Under the pieces are notes generated by a model. The model saw only the letters and a list, made by a program, of their open reading frames with translations. It had not been told where the DNA came from and did not search any database. A program made the translations under genes and the position numbers. A stretch of DNA of 30,109 bases, from contig CALCRH010000058.1 in assembly GCA_937894515.1 (NCBI GenBank), positions 1 through 30,109 on the forward strand, given 5' to 3'. The first letter of the stretch is position 1, and each line of letters starts with the position of its first letter. The stretch is from an uncultured Clostridia bacterium. Its GTDB lineage: Bacteria > Bacillota > Clostridia > Oscillospirales > Oscillospiraceae. This document shows, piece after piece, positions 1 to 6,876 of the stretch.

Positions 1-57
1 ATTGTCATATACGCTCAGCATCTCTTCCGGCAGGAAACCGGTCAAACCATGCAGCAT
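1..57 (-). CDS. MgtC/SapB-family membrane protein, N-terminal 19 codons only (cut by window edge)
   Basis: Reading the minus strand from an ATG at 57-55 gives MLHGLTGFLPEEMLSVYDN, running off the window edge. It matches 16 of 19 residues of the start of the complete MgtC-like protein at 25771-26481, which is the basis for the call. A GGAGG ribosome site lies just upstream, and the start sits 14 bp after the kinase stop codon, so it is probably the second gene of a minus-strand operon with that kinase. MgtC-family proteins are small inner-membrane proteins linked to magnesium limitation and membrane homeostasis; nothing beyond the N-terminus can be checked here. Confidence 0.7.
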   Translation of the reverse strand, partial: MLHGLTGFLPEEMLSVYDN

Positions 58-71
58 ATTCGTTCCTCCGA

Positions 72-953
72 TCAATAAAATTCCTTGATGTAGTCCAGCA
101 CGTCCTGGCGGGTGCCCTGGAACGGGCCCGGGGTCTCCATCTTCAGGGAGACCAGCGCGGTGCAGTACAACAGGGCCTGCTCAATATTGGCGTGCTGACG
201 CTCGGTGATATAGCCGGCAAAGGTGGTATCACCCCGTCCGGTACGGCCGGAGAGGTTGCGCGCTTTGATGGGGCAGGTGTAAATCTGTTTGCCGTCGTAG
301 GCCAGCACCTCGGTGTTATGAGTGATCAGCACTTCCTTCGCGCCCCAGCTATACAGCAGCTTTGCGGCTTCGGCGCGGTCGGTGAGTCCGGTCAGGATCT
401 CTGCCTCTGCGGCATCGGTTTTCAGATAGTCGATGCAGGGCAGATATTCCATCTTCTCCGCCCAGTCGTGGAACGCCATGGTCTTGTCGGCTTCCACATG
501 GCGCAGCAGACATTGGACGTCCACCGCCACCTTGCCGTGCTTGGCCGCTTCTGAAAACAGCTTGCCGTCAAAGTCGCCGTAGACCAGTCCGGCGAAGTGA
601 TAGATCTTCGTGTCGATGTCCGGCAGCTCGTCAAAGGTGAACGGGTCGCACACGCCCATAGACGTGCAGGCGCGCTTTTCCTTGTCGGCGGTAAAATACT
701 GGTTGCGGATGGAGCAGGTGGCCTTGGATTCTTTCCAATACAGATCCGCGCCGGAGACGGCAAAGCGATCCTCCACGTCGGCATCCGCCGGATTCAGCTT
801 GGTAAACAGCGCCGTTTTATTGCCGGACTTGGCGGCGGCATAGCCGGATGCCACCACAGCACCGCCCAGCTCCCTGCGCTCGTTGCCCTGATAATCGATA
901 TTATGGTCAAGGGACACCGGACCGATCACCAGTACGTCATATTGTTTTTTCAT
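72..953 (-). CDS. PfkB-family carbohydrate kinase
   Basis: A 293-residue cytoplasmic kinase of the ribokinase/PfkB family, which phosphorylates a sugar or sugar-like hydroxyl using ATP. The N-terminus (VLVIGPVSLDHNIDY, then RRELGGAVVASGYAAAKSG) is the substrate-binding lid region. The C-terminal signature reads SGRTGRGDTTFAGYI and keeps the catalytic-base Asp, but the usual GAGD anion hole is GRGD. The ATG at 953 is preferred over one 16 codons upstream because GGGGGA lies just before it. It is followed after 14 bp by an MgtC-like gene. It diverges from the carbohydrate ABC operon starting at 1155, so the two could serve one sugar, but the substrate cannot be read from sequence. Confidence 0.85.
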   Translation of the reverse strand: MKKQYDVLVIGPVSLDHNIDYQGNERRELGGAVVASGYAAAKSGNKTALFTKLNPADADVEDRFAVSGADLYWKESKATCSIRNQYFTADKEKRACTSMGVCDPFTFDELPDIDTKIYHFAGLVYGDFDGKLFSEAAKHGKVAVDVQCLLRHVEADKTMAFHDWAEKMEYLPCIDYLKTDAAEAEILTGLTDRAEAAKLLYSWGAKEVLITHNTEVLAYDGKQIYTCPIKARNLSGRTGRGDTTFAGYITERQHANIEQALLYCTALVSLKMETPGPFQGTRQDVLDYIKEFY

Positions 954-991
954 GGTAAAGTCCCCCTGATTCAGACGATATTCTGAAACCC

Positions 992-1020
992 TGTTTATCA
1001 CGAAAGCACCGTTTTGTCAA
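992..1020 (-). promoter_or_regulatory. Probable sigma-A promoter of the PfkB kinase gene
   Basis: On the minus strand a perfect TTGACA (1020-1015) is followed after 17 bases by TAAACA (997-992). The -35 is ideal and the -10 is weak (3 of 6), which would suit a regulated promoter. It lies about 40 bases upstream of the kinase start. Confidence 0.5.
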
Positions 1021-1032
1021 TTCTTTTCCCGC

Positions 1033-1075
1033 TTTTTGCAAATTTTCGTATTGTATTTTCCAAATTTTGCAAAAA
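1033..1075. promoter_or_regulatory. Paired TTTGCAAA palindromes between divergent genes (candidate operator)
   Basis: TTTTTGCAAA at 1033-1042 and TTTGCAAAAA at 1066-1075 share the palindromic core TTTGCAAA, with centres 31 bp apart (about three helical turns). They lie between the two predicted divergent promoters. The geometry suits a dimeric or tetrameric regulator, but no regulator gene is adjacent, so the binding protein is unknown. Confidence 0.35.
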
Positions 1076-1088
1076 ATTTTTCTTTCCC

Positions 1089-1117
1089 TTGCGAGTTGGC
1101 AAATCATCTGTTACAAT
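1089..1117 (+). promoter_or_regulatory. Probable sigma-A promoter of the carbohydrate ABC operon
   Basis: TTGCGA (1089-1094) and TACAAT (1112-1117) are 17 bases apart, matching the consensus at 4 of 6 and 5 of 6 positions. They are placed suitably for the operon starting at 1155. Confidence 0.45.
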
Positions 1118-1154
1118 AAAATCGGTAAGGAAGTATTGAAAAGAGGACCTGCTT

Positions 1155-1994
1155 ATGAAGTCAAAAAATCCCGTTCGGAAGGCCGCGCGAATTTTGTTCG
1201 GCGCCATTCTGCTTTTTATCGCGCTGTTTCCGATCTACTGGCTGGTGGCCATGTCCATTCGTCCCACCGATGAGATGAAGGGACATATCTCCGTGATCCC
1301 TCACTCGCTGACCGGCGTGCATTTTAGCGCCCTGTTTACGGAACGGGGCTTTGGTACTGCCATTGTCAACAGCTTGCAGACCACCGGTATCTCGCTGGTG
1401 CTGTCGCTGGCTATCGGCCTTTGCGCCGCCTATGTGATTGCCCGCAGCCGTTTCCGGTTCGGCATCAAAAGACCCATGTCCTACTGGATATTGCTGATCC
1501 GTGTGCTGCCCCCGGTGGCGTTTACCATTCCCCTTTATACCATGTTCAACCGGGTGGGTATTCTGAACACCAAGATCCCGGCGACTCTGGCCTGCGTTCT
1601 GATCAATATTCCGCTTATTATCTGGTTTATGATTGGTTTTTTCCAGGAATTGCCGGAAGAGGTGGAGGAATCCGCCAAGGTGGATGGGGCAACGGAATGG
1701 CAGCTCTTTGTCAAGATCGTGCTGCCGCTGGTAGCCCCGGGTATTGCCGCCATTGCCATGCTGTCGTTCATGTATGCCTGGAACGAATATACATACAGCA
1801 TCATCTTTGTCCAATCTCCCAGCAACTATACGGTACCCCTGTCTTTGGCGGTACTGAACTCTGAGGACAATCTGACCAACTTCGGCCTGGTGGCTGCCGG
1901 CGGCGTGATGTCCGTGATCCCCATTACTCTGTTTGTTATCTTCGCACAGAACTACTTGATCTCCGGTTTGTCAAGTGGTGCTGTGAAGGGGTGA
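1155..1994 (+). CDS. Carbohydrate ABC transporter permease, MalG-like (CUT1 family)
   Basis: A 279-residue inner-membrane permease with about six hydrophobic segments; the first follows a short basic N-terminus. The ATPase-docking EAA loop is clear around residues 166-195 (EEVEESAKVDGATEWQLF, then IVLPLVAPG). The first transmembrane region (LFPIYWLVAMSIRPTDE) is typical of MalG/LacG-type permeases of the CUT1 sugar importers. AGAGGA precedes the ATG at 1155. It is followed after 35 bp by the binding protein and later by a MalF-like partner, so permease-binding protein-permease is the gene order. No ATPase gene is present; such systems commonly borrow a shared MsmK-type ATPase encoded elsewhere. 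Confidence 0.92.
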   Translation: MKSKNPVRKAARILFGAILLFIALFPIYWLVAMSIRPTDEMKGHISVIPHSLTGVHFSALFTERGFGTAIVNSLQTTGISLVLSLAIGLCAAYVIARSRFRFGIKRPMSYWILLIRVLPPVAFTIPLYTMFNRVGILNTKIPATLACVLINIPLIIWFMIGFFQELPEEVEESAKVDGATEWQLFVKIVLPLVAPGIAAIAMLSFMYAWNEYTYSIIFVQSPSNYTVPLSLAVLNSEDNLTNFGLVAAGGVMSVIPITLFVIFAQNYLISGLSSGAVKG

Positions 1995-2029
1995 CAATAT
2001 AAAAAAACACTAAAATAGGAGGAAACAAA

Positions 2030-3238
2030 ATGAAAAAGTTTTTAGCACTGGTTCTGGCTCTGGTCATGGCGCTTTCTCTGGTGGCCTGCGGCAAGGAAGC
2101 TGCTCCCGCTGCGGATAGCAACGAGCCTGTAACCCTGACCCTGGCTCTGCGCGGCGGTACCTATGCTGACGTCATTCAGGGCTGCCTGGCTGACTTCGAG
2201 GCTGCACACAACTGCAAGTGCGAAGTCCTGGCTCTGGAAGAGGATGACCTGCACAGCAAGGTCGCTCTGGATGCCATGAACGCCGAGGGTTCCTACGATT
2301 TGTGCATGGTCGACGGTTCCTGGATGGCTGAGTACACCGCTGCCGGCGTGCTGGCTAACCTGTCCGAGATGGGTTATACCTTCGACAGCGATGTGATCGA
2401 GGCTACCACCGCTATCAGCTACTATGATGGCGACATCTATCTGGCTCCCTACTATGGTAACGTCACCGTTCTGATGTACAACAAGACCAACGTGGGCGAC
2501 GCCGCTATGGAGAATCTGGACGATATGCTGGCTATCTGCGAGAAGGCTCAGGCTGACGGCAAGCTGGGCTTCATCTATCGCGGTGACACCGAGAACAACA
2601 CCGTGGTAGACTTCCTGTCCGTCCTGCTGAGCTTCGGCGGCTGGGTCATTGATGACAACAATCAGCCCACCGTCAACACCCCCGAGTTCAAGAAGGCCGT
2701 TGAGTTCTATCAGAAGCTGATCGCTACCGGTACTGCCCAGAAGAAGGATGACCTGATCGCCTCCATCGGCAGCGGCGCCGGCACCATGGCCATTGGCTGG
2801 CCCGGCTGGTATCAGGCTGACGCTGATATGGATTACACCGCTATCACCGGTGTGGCTTCCGCCGGCGATACCGCTTACAACGCCAACGTTGCCGGTATCT
2901 GGACCATCGGTATCCCCGCCAACAGCACCCATTCCGAGCTGGCTCTGGAGCTGCTGGAGTACCTGATGGATAAGGATGTTCAGTATGCCACCATCCCCGC
3001 CGGCGGTGTGCCCTGCCGCACCTCCTGCCTGACCGACTCCGCCATTCTGGCCGATCATCCCCAGTTCGCCGTGATCGAAAAGGCTCTGGCCGGCTGCAAG
3101 TACCGTCCCGTTATCGAGGAGTGGACTGACTTCTACACCATCCTCGGTACCGAGCTGGGTCAGATCTTCGCCGGTGCCAAGTCTGTTGACGACGGTCTCG
3201 CCGCCGCTCAGACTCAGCTGGAAGCTCTGATGGGCTGA
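2030..3238 (+). CDS. Carbohydrate ABC transporter substrate-binding lipoprotein
   Basis: A 402-residue extracellular solute-binding protein of the CUT1 (family 1) type. It begins with a lipoprotein signal (MKKFLALVLALVMALSLVAC), so Cys20 should be lipidated and the protein anchored to the outer face of the membrane, followed by a short Ala/Pro/Glu linker. The mature part has the expected length and features, such as LAPYYGNVTVLMYNK and GAGTMAIGWPGWY. AGGAGG precedes the ATG. It lies between the two permease genes and is followed by a perfect 13-bp hairpin. The leader and signal sequence are almost identical to those of the unrelated TRAP binding protein at 12783. Sugar specificity cannot be inferred. 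Confidence 0.92.
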   Translation: MKKFLALVLALVMALSLVACGKEAAPAADSNEPVTLTLALRGGTYADVIQGCLADFEAAHNCKCEVLALEEDDLHSKVALDAMNAEGSYDLCMVDGSWMAEYTAAGVLANLSEMGYTFDSDVIEATTAISYYDGDIYLAPYYGNVTVLMYNKTNVGDAAMENLDDMLAICEKAQADGKLGFIYRGDTENNTVVDFLSVLLSFGGWVIDDNNQPTVNTPEFKKAVEFYQKLIATGTAQKKDDLIASIGSGAGTMAIGWPGWYQADADMDYTAITGVASAGDTAYNANVAGIWTIGIPANSTHSELALELLEYLMDKDVQYATIPAGGVPCRTSCLTDSAILADHPQFAVIEKALAGCKYRPVIEEWTDFYTILGTELGQIFAGAKSVDDGLAAAQTQLEALMG

Positions 3239-3272
3239 TTGCCGATCTGATACTGCACATATGATCTGATGC

Positions 3273-3302
3273 GGTGAGGTGCCGCGTTTGCGGCACCTCA
3301 CC
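3273..3302 (+). terminator. Perfect 13-bp hairpin after the ABC binding-protein gene
   Basis: GGTGAGGTGCCGC (3273-3285), a four-base loop GTTT, and the exact complement at 3290-3302. Only TTCCCTCT follows, so there is no good U-tract. It is more likely an mRNA-stabilising or partial-termination hairpin that raises binding-protein expression over the downstream permease than a full terminator. Confidence 0.7.
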
Positions 3303-3361
3303 TTCCCTCTCCGCCGAACATTGGGTTCGATATCACTCCTCCCATGAAGGAGGCTTCCTGT

Positions 3362-4261
3362 ATGAAGAAGCAACGAAATAACAATCCGGGTCTGGCTCTA
3401 TCTCACGTGTCTACCACGCGTTTTGCCCGAGCCATGATCCTCCCCACCGTGGTGGTTCTCGCTGTTATGACCATCTATCCGCTGATCTTTACCGGCGGAT
3501 ACTCTTTGACCAATTACAATCTCTTAAAACGCAAGAACGTCGAGTTCATTGGCTTAAAGAACTATGCAGATCTGCTGGGTAACGAGTATTTCCGGCAGGC
3601 CATGTGGAACACGGTCAAGTTTACTGTCCTGACCGTGATTTTCGAGATGATCTGCGGGTTCTTTGTTGCACTCTATGTCAACAGCCTGACCCGCGGGCAA
3701 AAGGCAATGCGCACCTTGCTGCTGCTGCCCTATCTCCTGCCTGCGGTCACCATTGCTTTGAGCTGGCGGATGATGCTTTCTCCCAACTACGGCATTGTCA
3801 ACCAGATATTAACTTCGCTGCATCTGCCGGTTTATAACTGGTTTTCCGATATACATACCGCTTTTGGTATGCTGGTGCTGATTGACGTCTGGCAGAATAC
3901 GCCCTTTGTATTTCTCCTGCTCTATGCCGCCTTGCAGGCGGTGCCCCAGGATCAATATGAAGCTGCCCGTATTGACGGCGCCAGCCGATTCAAGACCATG
4001 CTCTATGTGACCATTCCCAACATCAAGGGCAATCTGGCGCTGTGCGCATTGCTTCGTACCATCGACAGCTTCCGCGTCTTTGAAAAAGTCAACCTGCTGA
4101 CCGGCGGCGGTCCTGCCAACACCACGTCCACCATCACGCAGTACCTCTACAACTTTGGTATCAAGAGCCTGAAATTCGGCTTCGGCAGCGCCGGTGCCAT
4201 TGTGATGACGGTTATCGTGCTGATCCTGTCCAGCTTCTATATCAAGCGTGCCATCAAGTAA
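3362..4261 (+). CDS. Carbohydrate ABC transporter permease, MalF-like (CUT1 family)
   Basis: A 299-residue inner-membrane permease, the heterodimer partner of the MalG-like protein. The hydrophobic segment AMILPTVVVLAVMTIYPLIF is followed by GYSLTNYNL, the usual start of UgpA/MalF-type permeases. The EAA loop lies around residues 194-222 (PQDQYEAARIDGASRFKTM). The ATG at 3362 is chosen over an in-frame ATG at 3344 because the AAGGAGG ribosome site (3347-3353) lies between them, eight bases before 3362. Its TAA is only 4 bp before the next gene, so the MBL-fold hydrolase is probably translationally coupled. Confidence 0.92.
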   Translation: MKKQRNNNPGLALSHVSTTRFARAMILPTVVVLAVMTIYPLIFTGGYSLTNYNLLKRKNVEFIGLKNYADLLGNEYFRQAMWNTVKFTVLTVIFEMICGFFVALYVNSLTRGQKAMRTLLLLPYLLPAVTIALSWRMMLSPNYGIVNQILTSLHLPVYNWFSDIHTAFGMLVLIDVWQNTPFVFLLLYAALQAVPQDQYEAARIDGASRFKTMLYVTIPNIKGNLALCALLRTIDSFRVFEKVNLLTGGGPANTTSTITQYLYNFGIKSLKFGFGSAGAIVMTVIVLILSSFYIKRAIK

Positions 4262-4265
4262 TGCT

Positions 4266-5249
4266 ATGAAGAATATAACGCTAAAATTCATCAACGTGGG
4301 CTATGGCGAGGCGTTTTTGCTGCAATGCCCGGACAGCCGCTATGCAAACGGCACGTTTACCATGCTCATTGACGGCGGCAGCGCTGATCCCACCGAATAC
4401 GCCGACCGCAGCTCCGGCCGGATCCCCTTTGCGGAATATGCCGCAGAGATCGGTCTGGATCACATCGACCTGCTGGTCAGCACCCACACCCATGAGGATC
4501 ACATCTGCGGAGCGCTGCCGGTGGCGCAAAAGCTCTGCCCCGGGCAGTTCTGGCAGTCCCTGCCCGACAGCTTTTACCGCGACACCCGCGAGCTGGACGT
4601 TTCCCTTGCCCAAAATCTCTCGCAGGACAAATTTCTGCACGCGTTGAACGACTATCGCACGCTGTGTGATACCGTGGTCAAAGGCGGCGGAAAGATCTGT
4701 ACTGTCGGTGCAGGGGACAACGGCGAACTGTGTGAGGGTCTCACTTATCGACTGCTGGCACCGTCCAAGGAAAAGGCTGCGGAGTTAGAGAGTTTTACCC
4801 ACGAGCTGTACGGCGAAACGGACAAAGCTGCTTTTCTGCAAAAGCTCAATGCGCTGGACGCCAAGATGAACAATTACAGCGTGATGCTGCTGCTGGAGTA
4901 TCGCGGCACCCGTATTCTGCTGCCCGGCGACACCAACTGCATGGGCTATGAGGGTATCGAGCCCACGCTGCTGCGTGCGGATATTTTCAAAATCGGACAC
5001 CATGGGCAGAAAGACGGCGTTGCCGAAGCACAGTTAAAGGCTATACAGCCCAAGGCTATCGTCTGCTGTGCCTCCAGCGATCGCCGCTATAACAGCGCCC
5101 ACCCGGAGCTGATGCAGTCCCTGCTGTCGCAGGGAATTGACCTATGGTTTTCCGACTGCCCGCCGGTACCCGGAGTAACCCTTTCGCCCCATCGCGAACT
5201 GTGTTTAACCATCGAAGAAAACGGCGCATTTACTGCCGAATACAACTAA
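4266..5249 (+). CDS. ComEC/Rec2-type MBL-fold metallohydrolase
   Basis: A 327-residue soluble protein related to the C-terminal MBL domain of ComEC. Visible in order: INVGYGEAFLLQ, MLIDGGS, the zinc motif THTHEDH with His74, His76, Asp78 and His79, LLPGDTN, KIGHHGQ, and the terminal SSDRRYNSAHPE. No signal peptide or membrane segment is seen, so it should act in the cytoplasm. The ATG at 4266 is preferred over a GTG at 4248 that lies inside the permease gene; it has no strong ribosome site and probably relies on coupling. It is the last gene of the sugar ABC operon and has a paralog next to LacI and the Tct transporter (21445-22422). The substrate is unknown; standalone ComEC-type MBLs are mostly uncharacterised. 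Confidence 0.85.
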   Translation: MKNITLKFINVGYGEAFLLQCPDSRYANGTFTMLIDGGSADPTEYADRSSGRIPFAEYAAEIGLDHIDLLVSTHTHEDHICGALPVAQKLCPGQFWQSLPDSFYRDTRELDVSLAQNLSQDKFLHALNDYRTLCDTVVKGGGKICTVGAGDNGELCEGLTYRLLAPSKEKAAELESFTHELYGETDKAAFLQKLNALDAKMNNYSVMLLLEYRGTRILLPGDTNCMGYEGIEPTLLRADIFKIGHHGQKDGVAEAQLKAIQPKAIVCCASSDRRYNSAHPELMQSLLSQGIDLWFSDCPPVPGVTLSPHRELCLTIEENGAFTAEYN

Positions 5250-5288
5250 AAAAAGAAGCACCTGACGGTGCTTCTTTTTTTAGTTGTA
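5241..5288. terminator. Bidirectional intrinsic terminator, perfect 22-bp arms
   Basis: The arms at 5241-5262 and 5267-5288 are exact complements around the four-base loop TGAC. A GC core (GAAGCACC/GGTGCTTC) is flanked by seven A and seven T, which gives a U-tract on either strand. The left arm overlaps the stop codon of the plus-strand MBL gene, and it ends the convergent symporter gene from the other side. Confidence 0.93.
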
Positions 5289-5296
5289 TCGGGAAA

Positions 5297-6694
5297 TCAC
5301 TCTGCTGCCGGACCGTATTTTTCGCCCAACAGGGCCTCGGCTTCTTCCCGGGAGATCTCGCCGTTATTATATCGAGCCATGGTCTGCACGTCCTTGCTGC
5401 GCAGCTTATAGAACAGGAGCAGAATCACGATAGCCACCACAAAGCCTGCTGCGGGGAACAGGTTGAACAGGCCCCATACGCCATCGGCCACACCGGCGGG
5501 CTGCACGGCGTTTTCGCCCTCGATAAAGCCCACGGTGGACAGAGTGAACAGCACCACCGAGCCGATCAGGGCATTTTTCAGCTTGGCCACGAAGCATTGC
5601 AGGGAAAACGTGATGCCGGCGGCGCGGGTGCCGCTCTTGTAGGTACCGTATTCCACGGTATCGGCGATGAGCATATAGATGATGACCTGCCAGAAGCCGA
5701 GACCGGTGCACTTGAGCATGATCATGATGATGGCCACGATGGTACTGCTGTATCCCACGAAGAAGGCAACAATATCCATGACCACGGAGAAAGCACAGCC
5801 TACCACCAGCACGTAGAACTTATCCCACTTGCGGGAGAGGGCGGGAACAATGGCGGACACGATGATCACCGCCACGGCGGCACCGGCGCTGACCAATGTG
5901 GCAGCGCTTTCCTTACCCAGACAGATACGTCCCAGATAGATGGCCATGGTCTGCTCCACGCTGGCAAGCCCCAGAAGCAACAGGGCAATCAGCACCACGA
6001 TGAGGAACTTGTTCTTTTTCAGATACTGTACCATTTCCCGGAAAGAGGGTTCCTCGTTGCTCTTGGCGGTGGGCACATGGCGCTCCTTGACGGTAAGGGT
6101 CATGGGGATCATCATGGCCACGGAGATGGCAATGAACACCACGGCGGAGAGGAACCAGCCCCACTTGGAGCGGACCAGCGGGATCAGTACGGTGGCCAGC
6201 ACGCCGCCCACCATGCTCCACAGCTTGCCGCCGGCGATGATGGAGGTGCGCTCCTCAATGTTGGAGGTCATCACCGTGGACAGGGCAAAGGCGGGGGTAT
6301 CCAGAATGGTATAGGCCATATCGAACAGGATATAGGCGATCAGGAACCAGATAATTTTGGCCGTTTTATCCATGCCTGCGGGAATTGCAAAGATGGCGAT
6401 GGTGGTCACGCCCACCAAAGAGGTACCAATCTTTACCCAGGGGATAAATTTCTGGCCGTTCTTGAACTTATGACGGTCCACGATGTAGCCGAACAGGACA
6501 TCGTTTACCGCATCCCACAGCTTTGGGATCAGTAAAACGGCGCTGGCGGTAGCGGCATCAATGCCGATATCCGTCAGGAAGGTGGCAATCAGCGCCACAA
6601 AGCCCCACAGAATATTCTGCCCCAGATAAAACATCCAATAGGTGAACGGTTCCTTGCGGGTGGTTTGATAACCCAGTTTTCTCTCTTTCAGCAT
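5297..6694 (-). CDS. MFS sugar:cation symporter, GPH (MelB-like) family
   Basis: A 465-residue membrane transporter with about twelve hydrophobic segments. The N-terminal region (FTYWMFYLGQNILWGFVA) and the first cytoplasmic loop (WDAVNDVLFGYIVDR, followed by a basic stretch) match the glycoside-pentoside-hexuronide:cation symporter family, in which Asp residues of the early helices help bind Na+ or H+. The second half begins with FREMVQYLKKNKFLIVV, also typical. GAGGTGAG precedes the ATG at 6694. It has its own strong promoter, diverges from the PI-PLC-like gene and ends at the bidirectional terminator. Likely substrates are glycosides or uronides. Confidence 0.88.
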   Translation of the reverse strand: MLKERKLGYQTTRKEPFTYWMFYLGQNILWGFVALIATFLTDIGIDAATASAVLLIPKLWDAVNDVLFGYIVDRHKFKNGQKFIPWVKIGTSLVGVTTIAIFAIPAGMDKTAKIIWFLIAYILFDMAYTILDTPAFALSTVMTSNIEERTSIIAGGKLWSMVGGVLATVLIPLVRSKWGWFLSAVVFIAISVAMMIPMTLTVKERHVPTAKSNEEPSFREMVQYLKKNKFLIVVLIALLLLGLASVEQTMAIYLGRICLGKESAATLVSAGAAVAVIIVSAIVPALSRKWDKFYVLVVGCAFSVVMDIVAFFVGYSSTIVAIIMIMLKCTGLGFWQVIIYMLIADTVEYGTYKSGTRAAGITFSLQCFVAKLKNALIGSVVLFTLSTVGFIEGENAVQPAGVADGVWGLFNLFPAAGFVVAIVILLLFYKLRSKDVQTMARYNNGEISREEAEALLGEKYGPAAE

Positions 6695-6717
6695 TTTCTC
6701 ACCTCAAAAAACTTCAT

Positions 6718-6734
6718 TTGCCGAAATCCGGCAA
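6718..6734. promoter_or_regulatory. Inverted repeat TTGCCG-N5-CGGCAA (candidate operator)
   Basis: Six-base arms at 6718-6723 and 6729-6734 lie just downstream of the predicted start of transcription of the symporter gene (about +8 to +24), a normal place for repressor binding. The regulator is unknown and the repeat is short. Confidence 0.35.
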
Positions 6735-6747
6735 TATTTACCTTTTC

Positions 6748-6776
6748 ACTATATTCGATTATCTCATGGAAGTCAA
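6748..6776 (-). promoter_or_regulatory. Sigma-A promoter of the GPH symporter gene
   Basis: On the minus strand TTGACT (6776-6771), 17 bases, then TATAGT (6753-6748): each hexamer is one base off consensus with ideal spacing. The start codon is about 50 bases further on. Confidence 0.75.
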
Positions 6777-6816
6777 TCGATCTATCACAAATTGCAGACG
6801 GATTGCCGTTTTTTCC

Positions 6817-6845
6817 TTGTCGCAGAGTGAAAAATGTGCTATATT
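6817..6845 (+). promoter_or_regulatory. Probable sigma-A promoter of the PI-PLC-like gene
   Basis: TTGTCG (6817-6822), 17 bases, then TATATT (6840-6845). The start codon at 6877 has GGGGA upstream. Confidence 0.5.
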
Positions 6846-6876
6846 GTAAAAAAATTAGAGGCAAGGGGAAAGAAAA

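Noticed and set aside
2042..3373. A 443-codon open frame antisense to the ABC binding-protein gene
   Set aside because: It mirrors a strongly codon-biased gene, has no ribosome site, and its Gly/His/Gln-rich translation resembles no protein. The plus-strand gene has a clear lipoprotein signal and domain.
4266..5249. A competence (DNA uptake) role for the ComEC-type MBL protein
   Set aside because: There are no membrane segments or OB domain and no other com gene nearby; it sits in a sugar import operon.
5144..6535. A 463-codon His/Gly-rich open frame antisense to the GPH symporter
   Set aside because: A composition artefact of a hydrophobic gene read backwards. It crosses the bidirectional terminator and has no start signals.
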